Assembly: GCF_910592395.1 (NCBI RefSeq)
Contig: NC_088313.1
Span: 14,836,437 to 14,900,436, forward strand
Direction of reading: 5' to 3'
DNA: 64,000 nt
Source of the DNA: Lineus longissimus
Lineage: Eukaryota; Nemertea; Pilidiophora; Heteronemertea; Lineidae
Translations under genes and position numbers: made by a program
The notes under the pieces: model-generated
Told to the model about the DNA's origin: nothing
The model's input: the letters and a program-made list of their open reading frames with translations, nothing else
Database searches by the model: none
Shown: in pieces, positions 35,853-48,690 of the stretch
How positions within the stretch are numbered: the stretch's first letter is position 1
How the letters are laid out: every line of letters starts with the position of its first letter

Positions 35853-36530
35853 GTAAGTAAGCATTCACGAGAAGCAGAAACTAGCATTTACTACATTTTC
35901 CGTAAAAAAGGGGCATAAAAAATCTTAGGTCTAGGGTGTCTTTCTTGATACTTGTCAGCATTTATATGTAAAGGGTAGGACAAATAAAGCCAGTCTTGAC
36001 ATAAGGATTTGACATGTAATGTCAAGAAAGGCACTGAATTACACACATCTGATTTTAGATCAGAAAAACCCTTACACATGCCACCAACAACAAGTCAAGA
36101 TTGCCCAGAATGAAAAACCAACAGGAAAACTACAAGTTATACAAGATAGACCCTCTTAATGGAATTCACCATTACACAAAACATGTACTGCTTACAGGTA
36201 AAAAGGAAAATATCTTTGAAGTAGCCCACAAAGGTTCAACTATTTGCTGTATTTCTTTACTAATTGCCTGTTAGGAGTCGAAGCTTTGTCAAAGAACCCC
36301 AACAACTGCTTCTATGTCACTAGTGTTAATGGAATTTCAATGTCAGCCCTGAGAAATAAAGGGTCCACAAACCTTTAAGGGTATTGTGTCCACGCAATTT
36401 TCCTGCCTTTTGATTGATACATTCTATAGAATTTCTTTGATTGGGTTGCTATTATTTGATTACATCAACAAGATTGCATTCACATTTTCTTAAAGGCTGT
36501 TCACAATTTGAGCAGTGGGGCATTTTGTAT

Positions 36531-36606
36531 GAGATGAGTGCTGTAACTTAATGATGTTGCAGATTAGTGAGATGAGTGCTGTAACTTAATGATGATGCAG
36601 ATTAGC
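36531..36606. repeat. Tandem duplication, 38 bp unit
   Basis: The unit gagatgagtgctgtaactta, then atgatgttgcagattagt, is repeated once with one internal substitution (gttgcag to gatgcag). Confidence 0.92.
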
Positions 36607-39600
36607 AGGGAAAATATCCAGTTCAATTCAGTTTATTGTCAGCTCTCTTGTCATTTTTTTTGTGCAACACAAAAAAGACAAATGAAATGAAATAAGTTAA
36701 CCCCTTCTCTATATAATATTTTGGTCCAACCTCTTCTCACTTTTGAGGGAAGTACATGTACTTGTGATTTTTAATCAAGGTAAGTACAACAGTCAAGGAG
36801 TGTTGAGGTTGTACTTATATTAATCACCAACGTAATGCTTACCCATATTTTCTCATGTAGAGCCAATCAAATTTTTAATTTAAGCTTGTTTTTTTATGAT
36901 AGTTAAGGAAAGATGTGCAAAAGATCATACACTGCCATTGATGCATAAGACAAACAAAAATCATTGTATCTGGCAGCCAGTTTTTTTCTGCCACAGTGGG
37001 ATGATCCCTCTGTGCTGTCAGGCCTACTCTACTGAATCCCCCTAAATGTCATTTGTTTGTTTTCACCTCACTGTGTACCCATTATCAAAAAAGACTTAAA
37101 TTCTCCTGCCGTGTTTTATAAATCCGTCATGATATGATATTTCGCGCTCAGGCCAAAAAGTGTAATGTATATTTATGATCCTATAAAAAAGGGTATTTTC
37201 TCGCTTTACAAATATTTGTTTATGATAAACTCTGATTGAGCATGTCATGAGTTAGTTCCAAACTATGCAGTATTCCTTACTGTGCTATTATTTGCATTCC
37301 TGTGGAAATTGAAAGCCATTGATATGGTCATGCTCCGTATACAGAGTGTCCCAGAATATCATGTTGCACTACCTCGTCCTAGTGTGCTTCTGTTGTATCA
37401 AGAGCATTTTGTATCGTAGATGATTTAGCTCCTGTGTATGGGGTTTTACTTCTGAACTTATAGTACCAAGTTTGGGGTACCAGTATCACAAATAATCCTT
37501 CTATTCGGTTAGTTTTGATGTGATGAAATTGGACCTTTTCGCTACAGTGAAAATATTTGTTCGTAATTTGTGTATAACATTTATCCACCTGATCATCTGG
37601 TGGAGACTTGGGAATTTCGGTAGCGAACAGGTCAATCGCCTCACCAAAAGTCGATGATTTTATGAAATGGTCAGTTGTGGTATCACAGAATCATGGACAT
37701 GATCTCTGAGTGGTTGCTATTGCTATGCTATGGTGTTGCAACCAATCAAATCCACTAGGCACCGTGAGTCACATACCCTTTTCTGGCCCTTTACACCAGA
37801 AAAACAATAAATAAGACAAAATGACAACAGGAAAGCTATTATGCCTTGCAAGATCCAGTGTATTGTTGTGCTTGATGTTATTTGCTGCCACTGTTTATAG
37901 CTCATCCCATGAGACTGACGTCATCAGCTGCTGTTGGTATGAAATATCAGGTCTGTGATCTATCTATGCCAACCCTGGCAGTTCCTTCTCTCTTTTTTCA
38001 TCGTCAGCATAACACATTATTTTGTGTCCACTTTGTCAAAGACCTGTTGTCGCCAACCGTTTTTTGTCCTGTCCCATTTGTCTGAAACTGCTCATGAATG
38101 CCAAATTAGGTCATCAGTCTACATGCTTGACCAAACATCTAAAAGTCAGAAGACTCACTGAAAGGCTTCTATTGAAAGGTTGGGAATGACCCATTGATTA
38201 TTTTGGGCCCTTGCCAATAGGATTCCGTCCTTTGGGCCGATTAGGAAGTTTGCCGGATTTGTTCCACGATTTGTATTTGAAATTTTCTGTCTGATTCTGA
38301 TTCTGATATTCAGTAATTTTTAATCTGAAAAAAATTATAAATATAGAAATTGGATAAATGTTTCATAGTTAAATGACTCGACGTTTTGCGACCTTTGCAT
38401 AATTGCCTTTGTTGGAATAAAAACTAAGCAGGTAGGATATTCTCTGTATTTGACGCATGTTTGTTAGTTGAAAGGACTATCGTATGCTCAATATAACGCC
38501 CCTTTATTTCCCTGCACCTTAGTCGGTATCAGTGTGAGCATGAGTGAAATGCCTACTCAATGCATTTCCCCTTTAATCCCCTCCCGGCACCATAGTCAGT
38601 ATCGAAGCAAGCTGCATGAAACACAGGTTTCTATATAAAACACTACTTAATCACAAGTCCAGCTGACAGAGTGTTCTAAAAAAAACTAGTTGTCCAAAAC
38701 TTAGCTTATGCAGTAAAAAGTATGTGAAAACTTCAAAATAAGATTATTGGCATGTTGTAGTATGACGTGTTTATCAGTATTCATGATGAAATTAGAAACA
38801 CCCTAGACTTGTTGTACCTCTTTCATTTACAAGTGTGTTCAAGCTGCCAGTAGTCCCACTTCAATTTGGCTTATTTGCATCAAAATCATTGATTTCATTT
38901 CAGAAACTGAATAAGTTTCAACACATAAGTAGTCATGTGACAAAATTGTGGGTTTCAGGAGGCAGACACTTTTCTTCCCAGTCGACATGAATAATTAAGA
39001 TCACATAGTGCTTGAATTTTCATCCATCAAAGCTGATATTTTTTGATTGGATGATCTCAAATGATCAAGGATGGTGAATTAAATGTATCGCTCTCAAGGC
39101 CAGCCAATCACTGATGCTGATGAGTCTGCTTGACAAGACACCCGGTCATCTCCTCAATTCCCTAGAGACCACCTATGAATGATGCTCCTTCCTAATTACG
39201 GAGCCTGAATTGTCCTTGACATGAGGACGGCTAACGAGACCAACCCTAATTACTGTAACCCCATTTATTTTCGCAGCCTTTCTTTGTTTGCGAAAACATC
39301 CTTTGCTGATTTTGCTTCCAGTAACTTCAACTGCAAATGGGTGCATTTTCCACTGTGTATACCATTAACTATTAAATTATTTTCACAAACGGTCTTCTGA
39401 TAGGCTGTCATTAGGCGTGGGTGCTTGTATAAAAAATGTGTAGGGACTATTGCTGATATTCCAGACTTCACTTGGATGTTGGAAGAGCAATGCGGTTAAA
39501 ATATGGCCTTCAAAATATGCCATAATGTTTATGCGTGACAAGCCCAAACCTTGCATCTAATGCAAAAGCTGGATCAATATGAAGCCACTTTGGAAGTATA

Positions 39601-41084
39601 GAGGTCAATAGATGTGACAAGGACCATGATGAAGAAACTTCCATTATATGTGGCCTTGGTTTGTCCCTTGATGGGCAATATCATTAGACGTGGTATTGTA
39701 ATGTGCAGCAAAGCTGTGGCCAACTGAATGTCGCGGACTGGACCCTGAACGGTAACATGCGATTTTGACCAACATTCACCATCATGTCCATGCTTGAGTC
39801 ATCCGTGGACCTTAGCAGTGAGGTTGTTACCAAAACATTCATGTCAATGGCTGTAGCTTCTTTACGATCAATAAGAAGTCATTTTTGGAACCGAGGAGGT
39901 CAATTATATCAGACAAAGAGCTTGAAGAGGAAACATAAGTTATACACGTCCTTGATGGTTTCTCGGCCGTCAGCTCTGTCATTTCAGCTACTTATGGACT
40001 ACAGTAATATATTGAAGGAGGGTCTCTAAGTGACACAGTTCAGAGAGTGAGCGATACATACAATGTTTTGGGGATTACTCTTAACCTTCATAATCTGAAT
40101 TGGGGAAATTTTCTATTCCTATTTTGCTTGCCCCCTTGGCATAGGCACGAGGTACAATGAACATCAGTGTTGTCTCTCATTGAAAGGATGAAGCAGTTAA
40201 GCATTAAGTGTCTCGCTCAAGGCCACAAAGACAAATCGGGCATCGTTTAATCTGACATCAGAAGTCTTGCAAACCTTTAGTGTTTATGGTTTCTCATGCG
40301 ATCCGCCTCATTGTCTGAGCCTAAATTGTCTGCCTTCCTTCCAAGATCCACAACAATCATGTTGATATTGACACAGACGATGCTATCACTTACGTCTTCC
40401 GCCCACTGCCCAGCGTGCTGTATTGCTGCTGTGGATATTGCGCTATGAAATGCTGACTAAATCTGGTGATAAATGTGTTGGAAGCCATAAAGCCTAAGAC
40501 ACGTACGCGAAGATGTAAAGGACAGAGAGTGAGCCACCTAAGGGCAAGAGAAAATCTCATAGAGCTTGGGACAAAGCGGTTGGCTGGCCTTTCCTGTTAG
40601 TATTCTATTATTGAGTTAAAAGTATGTAAAAAACAGGATCTTGGAGTCATTGACTTGCTGTTTGGCATGAGCTTTTTTGTCACTGATTGAAAAGGTTATG
40701 TTGTTGGCTGGTCTTTGGGAAGTCACCTAGCTGCACTTACCTAATGTCTAAACCATAATGGGACAATGCCATAAGCATAAAATACAAGTTACTCGCATGG
40801 TTGGTACAAATAAATCTCCTCTCCTCCTTGGAAACATTACGTGAGGAGGCAAGCCGGACAGAAGGTTGCAACCACAAGTTTGTATTTTACCTTATGTGCA
40901 AGTTTTGGCTGATCTTGCATCCATTATGCTTTGCTGACTAGTGTCCGGCGGCACTCACTGGTGATGATTAGGGTGTGTCCTGAAACTTGGACAGAAAAGT
41001 GGCAAATTGACCCTTCTCTAAACTACTTGAACATCCCTGGGGCTGTCTAACTCTTAATTTCTGAAATGCTGTGTTTCAGAAGCA
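36607..41084. other. Intron-like noncoding
   Basis: T-rich on the plus strand, with no recognised repeat. An 81-codon frame at 39784-40026 ends after a good internal acceptor (ctctgtcatttcag) but shows no recognisable domain, so it is not called. Confidence 0.4.
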
Positions 41085-41530
41085 AGCAAACCGTGTGTCA
41101 TTTCCGTCGCCCATTATCGTCGACTACCCTGAGGCGTTAAGAGGGAAGGTGCGAGGTTATCACACGAAACGGAAATGATTGGGGCATCTGCGCAATGTTT
41201 GTAACTTGCTCGACACATTTCAACACATGTCTTGCATCAAATTCCTTCTTTTACAAACCTACGTGCACTATTCCTGCTGCCTTGCGGCAATAAATGTTGG
41301 CTGGGTGGGTGGGGCTAAAATTGCTTCAGAAAAATGGATCCCCTACTGGCTAACAACACCTTTAGTGCTTCAGACCAGAGGCTATGATTTTCAGCTCCTG
41401 TCCTGATTTTCCCCATCGCTGTGTAATAAAAGTAAGCAAAGCGCCCTCTCATTTCCATCGCCTATTATCGTCCGCTGCCTTGAGGCATCTGTGATGAAGT
41501 GGGTGGGGCACGAGGTTGTCACGCACAAAT
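41085..41530. repeat. Diverged direct repeat, period about 350 bp
   Basis: Two related blocks begin near 41090 (agcaagcaaaccg, tcatttccgtcgcccattat) and near 41431 (agtaagcaaagcg, tcatttccatcgcctattat). Both continue with a ctgaggc or cttgaggc segment and a cgaggttatcac or cgaggttgtcac segment. A weaker third piece may lie near 41270. Confidence 0.55.
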
Positions 41531-44500
41531 GCTTCATCTTCATCTTGACGGACAGCTCGGCCTCTCGATCCTCCTCGTCAATTGATTTTTGTCATATGAT
41601 GCCGATTGAGCTGCAGGCACAGTTCATGCTGCGTTGAAAAATGTCTTAAGTAGGTGTTATCAAGAAAGAGAACTCGAAAAAGCAATTTCCTCAAGATTTT
41701 GTTCAATTGTCAATTTCTTAGAATGTTGTAATGTTGTGAGTTGAAGTATTCTAATTTTCATAGTTGACTGGGGAAATTCATGCATGATCGAAAAAGGTTC
41801 TACAGTGGTGGAACCTCCCTTAGTTGACATCTATAAACTCACCCTCACTAAGACACCGATTTTGGTCTCGAAGCTGGTCGTGTCCATTCAACATCTTCAG
41901 TTGACCTCCGTAATACAGACTTAAAAAGACAGCATTTCTAAGTGGTAAGGTTGTCTTTCATCAAGGGATACATTCCACACAATTGAGAACTGAGATTTCC
42001 CACCATGTTCTGCTGATTTGTCAGCTTCCAAGAACACACTATTGTGAGATGGAGCAATCATGAATCTTGTTGCATGTCTCATAAAAGCCCCTGAAGCCAT
42101 TCTGTGGCTATTTGTTGTGAAAATTCATGCAGCGTTCCCATTGTCAGTTTCTTGGAACCTATATTTTGAGAAAATCATTTTTTAAGATGTTTAAAGAAAA
42201 TCGATATGAAAGACTTCAGGTTTTCTTCATTGCAGTTCCTTTATCCGCATCCATAATCGAGGCAAATGTTTGAAGGAGATCCTTTCACTGGCTCATGCTT
42301 CTTCAACTTTGAAATTTAGGGACGTACACATTTTAACAGGTTGTTACTCATAAACTACTGAAATAAAGTTATCCTCTTTGCTATTTGCTTGGTGTCCTCA
42401 CCATTGGAGTGGAATGGGGGTTTGATGTGGTTGTTTAGATAAACAGACAGGCATTTGCTCTGAGGGAGGAATGCAATTATCGTAAAACGTTTTGATTTAT
42501 TCTAGGTGACCCTGACCTCATAATCCTTCTCGGGACCCTGCGGTCGTATTGGGTTAGCAGTTCATTTCCATTAAATGCCTCCCTGTTGCCTGTCATAGAG
42601 ATGAAGAATTGATCATTGAAAAAAACTTATTTGAAAAAGAGACCTGGTACCAAAATGGTTCTCAATTTTTCCACACAACGGAGGAATGGGGCTTTAATTG
42701 GCTGTGCGTGCCTTTGAGTGTGATACATCAAAATACAACTGAAAGAAAATGATTTTGTTTAAAGTGCTTTGGGGTGAGATATAGTCAGAAAGTGCATCTG
42801 CATCCAAGACCATGCTCTCAGAATTTCTCAGAAATTTCAGAGCTTCTGTTCAAGGGTTCATTTCATAAATCTTTTATTCTGACACCTATGTTGTGAAATT
42901 CTGCCTCCAGAATTCCTGGGATATGTTTGCGTGGTATACATAATTGTCAGTTGAAAGGTGTTGATGTTTTTCTAACGAAAGTTTTTGATTTAATGTCTGT
43001 TTTGCAGTTCATGTATGTAGAGCTTGTCATCTGCAGTTTCTGTAAACACAAACAAAGTTCTGTAATGTGATTGGTCAGTTTGTGATCATGTGATCCACTT
43101 TTAAGTTTGATCATCTGTTCCAAACCAACTGGAAACTGGAATATAAAGACCAAACTAATCGCAATCAACGCTTTCTTGTGAAGCTATTTAAGACTAAATA
43201 AAGACCAACTCCTGAAACTTGACAGTTTTATGTTGACTGTGCCACTACATTTCTCCAGGCAACCATCTGTGTATGCACCTCTGTTGTGACTCCAACACTC
43301 AGTCTCGCAGGATACAACATCCATCCGACATGTCCAGCATCATCTCCTTCATTGTTTGCCCCCAACATTCTCTTCTTGCCACTCGTGATCAGTACCTTGG
43401 GGAGCCTTGCTGGTTCCATTCGACACGTGTGTACACCTACAAACTACTGTAGTCTGATCCTTTTCACCAATAGTAAAATGTGGGGTTGACCTGAATCACA
43501 AAGATTTCCTGATCTTCGTGACTCAGATATGATGGCACCTGATCTTAAAGCCGGCAAGACTCAGACTCGAGTTTAATAAAGGAATGTTAGATGTGGCAGC
43601 AAGTGCTTTGATACCACCTGATGTTGTTGATAGAGTCATTGCTGAAACAGACAAAACCTAAGGTGACACAAGTTCTAACACTTTCATTAAAAATTATCTC
43701 GAGAGATGATTTAGATTTAAAGCATCTCAACAGAATGCACTTGCCCAAAAAAACACACTTACAGTAGGCCTATTCAAAATGATAACATCACTGATGAAAA
43801 TTTTGTCCCGATATTTTATTTTTGATTGAAAAATTCCAGTTTAATTCTAAGGTACATGTAATGAGACAGCAGTTTTGTTATCCAATCCACTTATCTTAAT
43901 CTCGGAGCGCTCTTGTTCGATAAATCCCCATTCTGTCTAAGAGTTATGACTGTGACGTTTGATTTCACGGCAACATTACATCGAGGAGATGGGTGACATC
44001 TCCTCATGTTGAAGGATAGGTGAAGAGGTCTGCCACTTGATCAAAGGGATAGGAATCATTTGGATTGGGATTAGCGGTGATGTGCTTTCATCTGAATGTG
44101 ACTGTGGGTCGTATGCAATGTTTTTAACCAAAATATTTGTTATTTGATGATATGAGCATAAAATTCTGAGATTTGGCATCCACTCCGAAACGATAGAGGA
44201 GTAGCAGGACTTACTGCCGGGTTAGTACTTATCTGTTTTACAGTTCCTGTACGCCAAAGTGGCAATTTTGCAAAATAAAATGGCCGTGAATATTTCTAAG
44301 TTGACAGTTACCGAAAGCAATTTATTTGGTGTTAGTGTTAAAATTTTAGTTTTCTCGTATTATGTGATTCAGATATATGTAGCTTACATGTAGGCGAGTG
44401 CATTAGCTTTTAACAGCTACCTCGGGTGCTGAATGTTAAAAGTAATAAAAAGTTAAAAATACAAAACCTACATGTAGATGGAAATAACCAACTCTGGAAA

Positions 44501-45202
44501 TGCCTCGGCGTGTTATAAACAACCGTTAGGTTTCTTAACTTTTGCAATGAAATGAGCCAAATCAAAATTCTCCACTTTCCTGATTGTGCAATTTTCATTA
44601 TCTGTTCTAGGATTTTTTTGTCACAATTACTTATTTCCGTAGAGACAGCAATTAGCAATATTCATCAAATTTGTCGGCCTGCAGGGTGCCAGTGATTAGT
44701 TCAAATGACTGGTACATTTTAATGCGGGTTGAAAGTAATTTCTAGGCTCCTACACAGGCAAATTTTCCTAATATCCAGCTTGGAGGTTGAATGACTGTGC
44801 AGTTGGGGTGGAGATGGCAGCACAGGTCATCCACCTGCAAGTGTGAAGGAAACTGCCATGATGATTGATAATGTTGTTTATTAAGATCAATTCGTAGTTT
44901 CTGATGAAATGTTTACTACACGAGATATCTTGCTAACTTCCAGGGTCCAGTGACATTTAACGTGTATTGTGTGAAAAATTGAAATGGGAGTGGGGTGGGT
45001 GGGGGGGCTGATGCCTTGGAAATTCTGCTCTTGGGCAATCGATTGTCGTCACAAGTCTGTAGGAGGTACATGTATGTTGTGGCGTGCAATACAAAACTTC
45101 AGTGTGGGAGGTATTTTGGGGGGTATTTTTTGTACCTAGCTAAATTCTATGTCAAGAAATGCTCATCCAATTCTAACTTTCTGCCTTTCCTTCTCGTTGC
45201 AG
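41531..45202. other. Intron-like noncoding upstream of the candidate terminal exon
   Basis: No convincing exon. At 43222-43480 the composition is codon-like on both strands (minus: EPARLPKVLITSGKKRMLG), possibly an eroded element, but no protein family was recognised. Confidence 0.35.
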
Positions 45203-45323
45203 GTATGTATCTGAACTAACTTCATGTAAAGATCGTGAATATGATCATGCAAGTTTGGATGGAGATGTCTTGCTGCATCCACTCGACCCTGCTTCACCAA
45301 CTCTGAAATCCCAGTCTTTCTGA
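45203..45323 (+). CDS. Candidate terminal exon, unknown gene
   Basis: The best splice acceptor I found on the plus strand (gcctttccttctcgttgcag) is followed by a single open frame of 39 codons and TGA; the other two frames stop within five codons. The peptide begins YVSELTSCKDREYDHASLDG, continues with DVLLHPLDP, and ends in the polar tail ASPTLKSQSF. An AATAAA lies 64 bp after the stop. It starts with one base of a split codon, matching a preceding exon that ends with two leftover bases, as at 34411. I do not recognise the family. The composition would suit a cytoplasmic tail. Confidence 0.42.
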
Positions 45324-45386
45324 TAGCAAGTAAGGGGGCATATACTGATAATTGCGTAAGCCGGGCAATCTTGCATACTAATTACT

Positions 45387-45392
45387 AATAAA
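45387..45392 (+). terminator. Polyadenylation signal AATAAA
   Basis: AATAAA sits 64 bases after the stop of the candidate terminal exon, with GT-rich sequence (atggtgtat) about 20 bases further on. The resulting 3' UTR would be only about 90 bases. Confidence 0.35.
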
Positions 45393-46660
45393 GATGTCTA
45401 ACTACATGTATGGTGTATCCAGTCAGAACATAGACGCAACATTCTGTGTCATATACTGTTCTCCACTTCCCATTTTAGCCTTTAGTCTGAATATTGAGAA
45501 CAACTTCTGAAAAAAGCTAAGCTACCACTCGGCAATAAGTAATGAGGAAATTGAGTGGAAACCATCATGAAAATTTTATAGGTGCTGCGCTCTAGTGAGC
45601 GAAAAGGAAACTAATCTACTATTACTATTGTCAATCCTATCTATTCTTTGAGTCGTATTTCACCGATAGCTGTCGAACCCTGCCTTGATTCGATTGGCGG
45701 AATAATCAAAGCTGTAAAATAACCCATAAGTCATTGTTAGATGCGATTGTAACTCCACTGTGTAATTATGTTTTCGTTGCATGTGACTCGCAATCGCATC
45801 ATTCCGTATCATATCCGTATGATGGAAATAGTGCTGTATGGGTTGTCATAGCGACAGCTTCTTTTAAATCATCCCTCTCAAGAAGGTATTGTCGTATCAG
45901 AGTCATATAAAAAATGATGCAAAGCATAGGTATCGCTAAAATCCATTTTGAATTATAAGTAGTATCAAATCTTCTCCATATCTCATGATATTACCGCTGA
46001 CTTGATCGACTTGATAGCGATTGCATCCCCAGCATTTTGATCACAATGAGACCATTTCTAATGAATAAAATCCATCATCGGAGAAAAGCCCTTTGAAAAA
46101 ATTGTTCTAATGCTCCGGCGTGTCTCATTTCGAGATGTGATTAGTTCTAAATCATTTTAAGCACACTTATTGAATGAGACATGAGAGAATATTCCAGACA
46201 AGCTTTGACTGAACTTGATGTGCATTTCGTATGTCATTCTGTCGAGGCTTGTGCATTTCTATGGTAAGGTTAGCGCGGAATTGACATGAGCCGGATGCAG
46301 TGTACAGTAATGGTGTGCTCCTATGTAAACAAGGAGAGAGGGTTCCAGAAAGCGTACTGAAAGTGCATCACTGATGTGCATATTGCATTGTATGAGAAAA
46401 CCTTCTTAAAAATAAACAACGCAGTATATAAAATTCTTGTAAAGCGCTATACTGCATTGTTGATGAGCTTTATTGTATCTTGTTCAAGAGACTTCTTGAA
46501 AGTGTTGTGTTCAAATATCATATGGAGTCCCGATGTGCTTGCATATGCCTTCTGAAAAAAACTAAGTTCGTTATTGCACGATTCTTGTGCCTTAATCTAA
46601 TTCATATTTCAGTTCTTCTATTCTGTTGTAAATCTAACTCCAAGGATATTTATGGACATG

Positions 46661-47025
46661 GTTTCAAGTAAGTGGAAGTCAAGCCCTGTTGATGCATGTG
46701 AAAGTGTGTGGGAGAATTATTGTACTACCCAGCACTATAGATTTAAGAGCTGGCAAGCGCTCTAACAGTAAAATTTATTTGACAAATGTGAATGGGGGGG
46801 TACATCCTTTATTTATTGCAATCTATGAAAACAAGGAGACGTGTTGTAGGTGCATCATGATGTGCATAAGTGCGGTTTTAAGCAAATGGAATTCAAGGTC
46901 GGTTGATGCATTTGAAAGTATACCGGAGAATTATTGCACTACCCGGCACTATAGATTTGTGAGCTGTCAGAAGCTCTACAGTGGAATTTATTTGGCAAAT
47001 GTGAATGGTGGTGCATCCTTTATTT
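46661..47025. repeat. Tandem duplication, 210 bp period
   Basis: Copies starting near 46671 (agtggaagtc) and 46881 (agcaaatggaattc) share gttgatgcat, gagaattattg, the segment gcactatagattt, and atttatttg followed by caaatgtgaatgg. Both are partly open in related frames (copy 2: VDAFESIPENYCTTRHYRF), but copy 1 has a stop. Confidence 0.8.
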
Positions 47026-47540
47026 ATCATGTTTATTGCCATTCAATCCCAGTTACTTTTGATTGCAGTATAGCTGCATTCTGATTTCCCTCGAGTGTCT
47101 GTAGTAAGTCCCATAAATGTCCATTAGACCCAGTTATGGTGATGGTCCCTTTACCGGGATGTGTATGTTGCCAGCTTAGTAGTTAACCCTGTTAAAAGAC
47201 CTACAGAGCTGCCTGTACTTGCACATTAGGGGGAATTCTATCCCAGTTATTTTGATTCCATATAGCTGCCATGACAAATAGTCACGGAGACAATCAAAAT
47301 TTTAAGAAATTGGTGATTTTATTTTTAGTTTAGGGCATTACAAAATTTCTTCAGGATCTTCCAGACTAAAAATATTTTTATCGCAATTTTTCTTGTTAAT
47401 GAAATCCCGGAAAATAAGACGCCCTCAAAAAAGTGGTGGTTTACAGTTCTCCTTCCTCATTCCCTTTTGTTAAAGAGGTTGAATAGCGCCTCCAGAAGCA
47501 AGCAACAGCGCCACCCGTAGCAGAAATAAGAACTGCTTAG

Positions 47541-47900
47541 TGACGTCATGGTTTCCATATACGGCATCTCATTTGCATATTTTTACAACCTTATTTACTA
47601 CGAGTTATAAATATGCCAGTAGCACGTGGATCATGCCGGGCGGCGCTGTCAGGTGTTTCCACTATGGGTTACATAATCGGCTACAAAGAGCCCAGTGTTC
47701 TAGTAAATGAAGTTAGCAATGATAGCGAAAGAATGTTAGTGTATGTTACGCAGTCAATAGCGATAGTAGTGAGTTGGAGAGAGGAGAAAATGGAAAATGG
47801 AGAGAATAGTAGTATGGATTTCGAGTCCCAAGAAGAAACTTTGCAAAGTTTTCATCAAACTGATAATCATATTCCTTCCTTCTCTGTCTCCAACAATTAA
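47541..47900 (+). other. CRE/octamer/TATA-like motifs before an unrecognised ORF
   Basis: TGACGTCA (47541-47548), ATTTGCAT (47571-47578) and TTATAAAT (47605-47612) precede an ATG at 47613 that opens 95 codons (MPVARGSCRAALSG...). A Glu/Ser-rich part (EEKMENGENSSMDFESQEET) lies near the end. The TATA-like box abuts the ATG, so it cannot serve that ATG in the normal way. Overlapping frames on both strands are also long, which lowers the coding weight. No family was recognised; it could be an eroded mobile element. Confidence 0.2.
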
Positions 47901-48130
47901 AAGTTGCTGCAGTCAGCCTGATGCGTTTATCCGCGAGCGAATCGACGAGACAAGCATTTTTCAAGCATCCGAATGGTACCTTACAGATCCGCAAGGGGCG
48001 CGTTACCGAAAATGTAGCAAAAATCAATAACGTGATCGTAAATATTGTCATATTTTTCAAAATGAGAGTATGTAAATGATACGCAGACGGTAAACCAATG
48101 AAAGGCCAGTATCTATTGAACCTTACAAGT

Positions 48131-48244
48131 GATTTGGGGGGCCTTGAAACTCCTTATATTTATCAATGAAACCTTATTCCCGCCTAAGGTTTTGACCGGG
48201 CCGTCCAAAACTCCCCATTTTTTGGCGGGCCATTCCCTTTAATC
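48131..48244 (-). repeat. Family B dispersed repeat, copy 3 (inverted)
   Basis: On the minus strand it reads aatggggagttttggacggc, then cttaggcgggaataaggttt and cattgataaat. An extra ggcccgcc near its start is inverse to the internal ggcgggaat. Confidence 0.75.
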
Positions 48245-48624
48245 AGGATATGAAGCTGGGCAGTGGCCAATTTAAACAGAGGAATGGAAATCTGTCTGAT
48301 AATTGCGGTGTTTCGTATTTTGGACAGAGTGTCCTCTTATACCATTTCTAAATTCACGTCTCTAATTCTGTCATTAGTGCAGGTAAATTGGAGGGCCCTT
48401 CGTTGTTGATCACCGTGACTGGCATTCTCCACCAGGGAGACACACCTTTGAAATTTACTTGCAAAGGACAACTTTCCTTCATATGTCGTGGTAATTAGGG
48501 CTAATCACAGGACAATTGTGAGGAGCTATGCAGTTGCCTAGATGAGAAATCCTGGAAGCTATTTCATGGAGCCATGAATCTTCTGCAGCTGCATAGCTCC
48601 AGCCGTCAAAAAAGTGTTTTCAGA

Positions 48625-48690
48625 CAAGAGGGCTTGCCAAACTGGGTTGATTTTCAATGCTGTTTGGCAAGTGGCTCTCCAAACAGCAAA
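48625..48690. repeat. Family C foldback unit, second locus
   Basis: The sequence gagggcttgccaaactgggt is followed by a hairpin with arms ctgtttgg (48660-48667) and ccaaacag (48679-48686). The loop aagtggct differs from the 19.1 kb unit by one base, so the two loci are the same family. Confidence 0.75.

Noticed and set aside
47746-48060. Minus-strand ORF beginning with a signal-peptide-like MTIFTITLLIFATFS
   Set aside because: The hydrophobic start comes from AT-rich sequence, the remainder has no recognisable domain or cysteine pattern, and a plus-strand ORF overlaps it.
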